A stretch of DNA of 64,000 nucleotides from Streptomyces smaragdinus (GTDB lineage: Bacteria; Actinomycetota; Actinomycetes; Streptomycetales; Streptomycetaceae): contig NZ_WEGJ01000003.1 in the NCBI RefSeq assembly GCF_009604385.1, forward strand, positions 483,200 to 547,199, in the 5' to 3' direction. This document shows positions 60,049 to 64,000 of the stretch, in pieces. The position numbers and the translations under genes are program-made. Below the pieces are notes generated by a model. That model was not told the origin of the DNA and ran no database searches. It saw only the letters and a list, made by a program, of their open reading frames with translations. Position 1 is the stretch's first letter; each line of letters opens with the position of its first letter.

Positions 60049-60629
60049 GTGCCAGGGTCCCCCTTCGGTGAGTGGCGGTAGGCGAGGCGGACCAGCTGCA
60101 CCAGCTCGGCGCCCTCCGGACGGTCCGCGGGGTGTTCCAGGCGGTCGTCGTACGGGGCGAGCAGGTCGTCCATGCGCCGGGTGAGGTCGGTCAGCTCCTG
60201 CGGGGTGAGGAAGAGGAGACGGTCTCCCCAGGTCTCGGCCTCCTGCCAGGCCGGGGACCTCTGGCCGGCGGTCTTGAGGGCTCGGGTGGCGCGTTCGAAG
60301 TAGCTCTGCAGGATCGCGGCCACCGTGGCGTTCGCCGCCTCGGCGACGGCGGGGTCGTCCGAGGTGTTCGGCACGTCCGTGAAGCGGGCCGTGGCCCGCC
60401 AGGGCTTCTCCCTTCCGGCGCCGCCCTCCGCCACCTCGACGAGGCCGTACTTGGCGAGCATCCGCAGGTGGTAGCTGCAGCTGGCCACGGACTCGCCGGT
60501 GAGCTCGGCGGCCCGGGTGGCGGTAAGGGGGCCCTCGACGCGCAGCAGGCCGACGAGCGCCATGCGGGTGGGGTGGGCGTAGGCCCGGAGGGCCTGGGGG
60601 TCGGTCAGGCGGATGACGGAGTCGCTCAT
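60045..60629 (-). CDS. ArsR-type HTH regulator
   Basis: A 194-residue winged-helix regulator: DPQALRAYAHPTRMALVGLLRVEGPLTATRAAELTGESVASCSYHLRMLAKYGLVEVAEG, given here as residues 8-68, is a typical ArsR-like domain. The C-terminal half (VAAILQSYFERATRALKTAG and LTDLTRRMDDLLAPYDDRL) is helical and probably for dimerisation or ligand sensing; it has no metal-site cysteines. It likely represses its own operon (with the MFS pump and acetyltransferase) through the palindrome between the -35 and -10. The ATG is at 60629. Confidence 0.88.
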   Translation of the reverse strand: MSDSVIRLTDPQALRAYAHPTRMALVGLLRVEGPLTATRAAELTGESVASCSYHLRMLAKYGLVEVAEGGAGREKPWRATARFTDVPNTSDDPAVAEAANATVAAILQSYFERATRALKTAGQRSPAWQEAETWGDRLLFLTPQELTDLTRRMDDLLAPYDDRLEHPADRPEGAELVQLVRLAYRHSPKGDPGT

Positions 60630-60633
60630 GCAT

Positions 60634-60665
60634 GTAAAGCTACCTTTCTAAAGAAATCTTTACAA
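60634..60665 (-). promoter_or_regulatory. Promoter with embedded operator, HTH-MFS-NAT operon
   Basis: On the minus strand TTGTAA (60660-60665) and TAGCTT (60637-60642) are separated by exactly 17 bases. Inside the spacer is the perfect palindrome TTTCTTTAGAAA (60645-60656), and outer arms GTAAAG (60658-60663) and CTTTAC (60634-60639) form a second inverted repeat roughly around it. A repressor bound here would block RNA polymerase directly. The A/T-rich sequence stands out strongly in this GC-rich DNA. Confidence 0.75.
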
Positions 60666-60684
60666 GGGTGACGGGCTCGGCGGG

Positions 60685-63639
60685 CTAGGGCGCGGGGCCC
60701 TCTGAGGTGGCCGCGCGGGGGCCCGGGAGGACGGCCAGGGAGCCCTGGGTGTCGGTGCGGAGGACTGTGGAGCCTGCGGTGCGCAGGGTGGTGATCGTGC
60801 GGGGGGACGGGTGGCCGTACGGGTTGTCGGGGCCTGCGCTGATCAGGGAGAGGCGGGGGTTGAGATGGGTCAGGAGGGGGTGGTGCTGGTAGGCGGAGCC
60901 GTGGTGGGGGACCTTGAGGACGTCCACCTGGGGGAGGTCGGGGTGGGCGGTCAGGAGTTCCTGCTGGGCCGGGGGTTCCAGGTCGCCGGGGAGGAGCAGG
61001 GTGAGGCCGGCGGTGCGGACGAGGAGGGTGACGCTCGCGTTGTTCGGGCCTTCGGTGGGGGTGCCCGGGACGGGCCACAGCACCTCCCAGGAGACGTCGC
61101 CGGTCCGGCGGCGCTCGCCCGCCGCCGCTGTGATCACCGGGATGCCCGCCCGGGCGGCGAGGCGGTGGACGTAGGCCGCCTGGTCCGGGGGGTCCGGGGC
61201 CGCTGTCGTCTCGATCGCCCCTACCGCACGGCCGTTCAGGACGCCGGGGAGGCCGTCGACGTGGTCGGCGTGGAAGTGGGTGAGGACCAGGAGCGGGATG
61301 CGCGTGATGCCGAGGTCGCGCAGGCAGGACGCCACGGGCGCCGGCTCCGGGCCCGCGTCCACGACCAGCGCGGATCCCTCGCCCAGGGCCACCACGATCG
61401 CGTCGCCCTGGCCGACGTCGCAGACCACCGCGCGCCAGCCCGGCGGTGGCCAGCCGGTGAGGATGCGGGTCAGCGGGGGCGGGCGGGTGAGGACGGCGAG
61501 GAGCAGCAGCGCCACGCAGGCGCAGGCCCACGGGCGGTGCAGCAGCCGGCGTCCGACCGCCACGACGGCAAGCGTGAGCAGCGCCAGCAGCGCGGCCCCC
61601 GGCCAGCTCCCGGGCCAGGGCAGCTGGGCGCCGGGCAGCGACGCCCCCGTGCGGGCCAGCCAGGCGATCCACTCCACCGGCCAGGAGGCGAGCCAGGCGA
61701 GTCCCTTCGCCACCGGGAGGGCGAGCGGGGCGGTGGCAAGGGCCGCGAAGCCGAGGACGGTGGCCGGGGCGACGGCCGGTTCGGAGAGGAGGTTGCACGG
61801 GACGGCGACGAGGCTGATCCGGGCGGCCAGGACGGCCACGACCGGTGCGCACACGGCTTGCGCGGCGGCCGCCGCCGCGAGGGCCTCCGCCGGGCGGGGG
61901 CGCATCCCCCGTCGCCGGAAGGCCGCGGCCCAGCGCGGGGCGACGGTCAGCAGGGCGCCCGTGGCCAGGACGGAGAGGGCGAAGCCGTAGTCCCGGGCGA
62001 GCCACGGGTCGTAGAGGACCAGCAGCAGGGCGGCGGCGGCCAGCGCGGGGATCAGTGAGCGGCGGCGGCCGGTGGCCAGGGCCAGCAGCGTGATCAGTCC
62101 GCAGGCCGCGGCACGCAGCACGCTGGGCTCGGGACGGCACACGATCACGAAGCCGAGGGTCAGTGCCCCGGCGGCGACGGCGGTGACGCGGGTCGGCAGG
62201 CCCAGCAGGCGGGCCAGGCCGCGGCGTTCGGCGCGGCCGGCCAGATGCGGTGGGCCGATGAGGAGGGCCAGCACGATCGTGAGGTTGGCGCCGGAGACGG
62301 CCAGGAGGTGGGTGAGGTCGGTGGCCTGGAAGGCGTCGCGCAGCTCGGCGGGGATCCCGGAGGTGTCCCCCACGACCAGCCCGGGGAGCAGCGCGCGGGC
62401 GTCGGCCCCGAGGGGGTCGGTGGCCTCGCGTAATCCCTGTCGCAGGTCACCGGCCTTGCGCTGGAGGCCGCTCGGCGGGCGTACGATCCGCGGCGGTCCG
62501 CCGGCGCCCACGCGGAGAGCGGCGGCGATCGAGTCCCCCTGCAACACGGGCGGAGCCACCCGCGCGGCCACCCGGATCCGGGTGGAGGGCAGCAGCGCGA
62601 GCCAGGCCGCGCCGGCCCGTCCCTTCGGCGTGACGACGACCAGCACCGGGGTACGGGTCCGGGTCACCCGGCCGGTGTCCTCGCTCACCCGCACCGCCCG
62701 CCCCGCCAGCACCACCCCGTCCGGCGCCCGCGCGGCCCCGCGCACATGGGGCCGGGTGGGCCGGGGGTCCCCGGTGACCTCGACCTCGACGACGGCATCG
62801 CCGTAGTCCGCCGCGAGCCCCGGAAGGGGCCCCCGCCGCACGTCGTCCACGTACGCCGCGGCAACCCCGGCGGCGGTCGCACCGCAGAGAAGCGCCGCCG
62901 CGGCGGCCCCGGCCAGCCTCCGCGCGGAGGCGCCGCGGGGGCGCGGGACCCCGGGAGCGCCGGGGGGATGCGGGTCCCGGGGCGACCCGGAAGCGCCGAA
63001 GGGACGCAGGCCACCGGGCGACCCGGAAACGCCGGGGGGACGCGGGCTCCCGGGCAGCCGGGAGACGCCGGCGGAGTGCGGGCCCCCAGGCAAACCGGAA
63101 GCGCCCGGACCCCGTCGTAACGCCGCGAAGGCGATGAGCCCCAGGGCCAGCAGCAGCGCCCCGGCACACACGGGCCACACCCACGCGGCCGACGTCCCGA
63201 GCGCCCAGGCAGCGCCGGCCCAGGCGGCCCCAGCGGGAGGAACCAGACGCAGGTCCACCGGGGCCCGTCCGCCCGTGTCCCGGTCACCGGCCGCTCCGGA
63301 ACCGGGGCCGCCGGGCACACCACCGGCCCGGGGATCGCACCGCGACCCGGGATCCACCACGATCCCGTGCCTCACCCCCGGCAATCCGCCGGTGATCGGA
63401 GCGCCCCCCGGCTCCCGGTCCGGCACACGCCCGCGGTCGATGCCGGGGCCCGCCCGCCGACCGGAGGCACCGCCGGCGATGGAACCACGCCTTACACCGG
63501 AATCCGCCGCCGGCCCACGACCGGCGCCGGCCACACCGTGGGCAGCCCGATCACCCCCCGCAGGCACGCGACCGGCCGCCCTGTCGCCGCCGGAGGCCCC
63601 GGGCCCCGGGCGGGAGCGGAATCGATCCCGCCCCCTCAC
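60685..63639 (-). CDS. comEC: ComEC/Rec2 DNA-uptake channel protein
   Basis: A 984-residue ComEC with three parts. An N-terminal membrane/OB region ([21 protein letters not shown], later [19 protein letters not shown]) is followed by the competence domain with multiple helices ([42 protein letters not shown]) and a C-terminal beta-lactamase-fold domain ([51 protein letters not shown]). It should transport one DNA strand and degrade the other. The GTG start overlaps the comEA stop (GTGA). The first 140 residues are Gly/Arg/Pro-rich and atypical, and 12-residue repeats follow the first helix. Later starts are possible. Confidence 0.9.
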   Translation of the reverse strand: MRGRDRFRSRPGPGASGGDRAAGRVPAGGDRAAHGVAGAGRGPAADSGVRRGSIAGGASGRRAGPGIDRGRVPDREPGGAPITGGLPGVRHGIVVDPGSRCDPRAGGVPGGPGSGAAGDRDTGGRAPVDLRLVPPAGAAWAGAAWALGTSAAWVWPVCAGALLLALGLIAFAALRRGPGASGLPGGPHSAGVSRLPGSPRPPGVSGSPGGLRPFGASGSPRDPHPPGAPGVPRPRGASARRLAGAAAAALLCGATAAGVAAAYVDDVRRGPLPGLAADYGDAVVEVEVTGDPRPTRPHVRGAARAPDGVVLAGRAVRVSEDTGRVTRTRTPVLVVVTPKGRAGAAWLALLPSTRIRVAARVAPPVLQGDSIAAALRVGAGGPPRIVRPPSGLQRKAGDLRQGLREATDPLGADARALLPGLVVGDTSGIPAELRDAFQATDLTHLLAVSGANLTIVLALLIGPPHLAGRAERRGLARLLGLPTRVTAVAAGALTLGFVIVCRPEPSVLRAAACGLITLLALATGRRRSLIPALAAAALLLVLYDPWLARDYGFALSVLATGALLTVAPRWAAAFRRRGMRPRPAEALAAAAAAQAVCAPVVAVLAARISLVAVPCNLLSEPAVAPATVLGFAALATAPLALPVAKGLAWLASWPVEWIAWLARTGASLPGAQLPWPGSWPGAALLALLTLAVVAVGRRLLHRPWACACVALLLLAVLTRPPPLTRILTGWPPPGWRAVVCDVGQGDAIVVALGEGSALVVDAGPEPAPVASCLRDLGITRIPLLVLTHFHADHVDGLPGVLNGRAVGAIETTAAPDPPDQAAYVHRLAARAGIPVITAAAGERRRTGDVSWEVLWPVPGTPTEGPNNASVTLLVRTAGLTLLLPGDLEPPAQQELLTAHPDLPQVDVLKVPHHGSAYQHHPLLTHLNPRLSLISAGPDNPYGHPSPRTITTLRTAGSTVLRTDTQGSLAVLPGPRAATSEGPAP
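62958..63101 (-). repeat. In-frame 36-bp tandem repeat in comEC
   Basis: Four consecutive units of exactly 36 bases start at 62958, 62994, 63030 and 63066 (each begins CGCCG on the plus strand), with a shortened 27-base unit at 62931-62957. In the protein they give 12-residue Gly/Pro-rich repeats (for example [12 protein letters not shown] and [12 protein letters not shown]), residues about 179-227. Confidence 0.85.
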
Positions 63640-63770
63640 AGCGTCACCAGCGTCTTCAGATCCGCGAACCGGCTCGGGCCGATCCCGTTCACCTCGCGGA
63701 GCTGGGCCACCGACGTGAACCCTCCCCGCTGGGTGCGGAACTCCACGATGTGGCGGGCCAGCACCGGACC
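63636..63770 (-). pseudogene. comEA: comEA 3' fragment (helix-hairpin-helix)
   Basis: The last 44 codons of a ComEA-type DNA receptor: [18 protein letters not shown], then [26 protein letters not shown], both helix-hairpin-helix halves ending in the usual place. Homology stops abruptly at 63770, where the preceding LPGV of the first hairpin and the whole membrane-anchored N terminus should be; the upstream bases instead encode MetK on the other strand. Its stop overlaps the comEC start (GTGA), the normal comEA-comEC arrangement. It is truncated either by a genomic rearrangement or by a wrong assembly join. Confidence 0.8.
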
Positions 63771-64000
63771 CGCCTCTTCACCTCGGCATCCGAGACCGAG
63801 GGCCACCCCGACAAGATCGCCGACCAGATCAGCGACGCCGTACTCGACACCCTGCTCGCCCAGGACCCCAAGGCCCGGGTCGCCGTGGAGACCCTCATCA
63901 CCACCGGCCAGGTCCATGTGGCCGGCGAGGTCACCACCAACGCCTACGCCGAGATCCCCGACATCGTCCGCGAAACGGTGCTGCGCATCGGCTACGACTC
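63771..64000 (+). CDS. metK: S-adenosylmethionine synthetase, 5'-truncated and cut by window edge
   Basis: From base 63771 the plus strand reads [19 protein letters not shown], continuing [41 protein letters not shown] and [17 protein letters not shown] to the window end: the N-terminal domain of MetK, with the ATP-binding GHPDK motif. The start codon and first few residues are missing because the sequence switches to comEA at 63770. An in-frame GTG at 63750 lies inside comEA and has no ribosome site. Residues such as SASETEG and [12 protein letters not shown] differ from the usual actinobacterial MetK (SESVTEG), so it may be a second, divergent copy. Confidence 0.8.

Noticed and set aside
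62958..63101. CRISPR-like array (36-base period)
   Set aside because: The units are contiguous without spacers and stay in frame inside comEC.
63750..64000. A complete metK start at GTG 63750
   Set aside because: The first residues would be read from comEA antisense sequence, with no ribosome site, and do not match MetK N termini.

Overview
The window is a 64-kb piece of a very GC-rich actinobacterial chromosome, almost certainly Streptomyces or a close relative. Evidence: strong G/C bias at third codon positions, many GTG and some TTG starts, overlapping ATGA/GTGA stop-start junctions, and the gene set itself (znuACB-zur next to glyS, uppS-recO, corC-ybeY-phoH, hrcA-dnaJ, lepA-rpsT, holA, comEC). 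This set resembles the chromosomal core of Streptomyces coelicolor. I saw no rRNA, tRNA, insertion sequence, prophage or CRISPR array.

Layout. 1-5.2 kb (minus): a compact operon encoding a SWIM zinc-finger protein, a DUF5691 protein, a von Willebrand A (VWA) protein, a MoxR-type AAA+ ATPase and a DUF5682 protein cut by the left edge. This is the least understood module here. 5.4-9.8 kb: a NAPE-PLD-like hydrolase and the zinc uptake operon znuA-znuC-znuB-zur, with two Zur-like boxes in front of znuA. 9.9-15.9 kb: glyS, then a minus-strand housekeeping run recO-uppS and phoH-ybeY-corC. 16-24.7 kb: an FG-GAP lipoprotein, an MMPL transporter with a two-component pair, two lipoproteins, a degenerate cytidine-deaminase-like protein and era. 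24.7-28.2 kb: a protealysin-type M4 protease with its emfourin-type inhibitor gene, then leuA preceded by a leucine-rich leader peptide.

28.4-38 kb: a TerB-like protein, a 650-base repeat-rich non-coding stretch, a PfkB kinase, a membrane Ser/Thr kinase, RNase Z, a HIT protein, a tricorn protease homologue and rsmE. 38-47 kb: a nitronate monooxygenase, the heat-shock pair hrcA-dnaJ behind a CIRCE element, a metallo-beta-lactamase-fold protein, a DUF3097 protein, hemW, rpsT and lepA. 47-56 kb: a small secreted protein, a fatty acyl-CoA ligase, and a signalling module: a six-unit HAMP-array hybrid histidine kinase, a response regulator without output domain, and a divergent kinase/GAF/PP2C protein. 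The architecture matches the OsaA/OsaB/OsaC osmoadaptation proteins. 56-64 kb: holA, a YceI protein, an HTH-MFS-arylamine N-acetyltransferase operon with its operator placed between -35 and -10, comEC with an in-frame 36-bp tandem repeat, and the end of comEA.

At 63770/63771 the comEA fragment is joined directly to a metK fragment in opposite orientation, both lacking their 5' ends. This is either a rearrangement breakpoint or an assembly chimera. Functions are inferred from sequence reading only; no database search was run.
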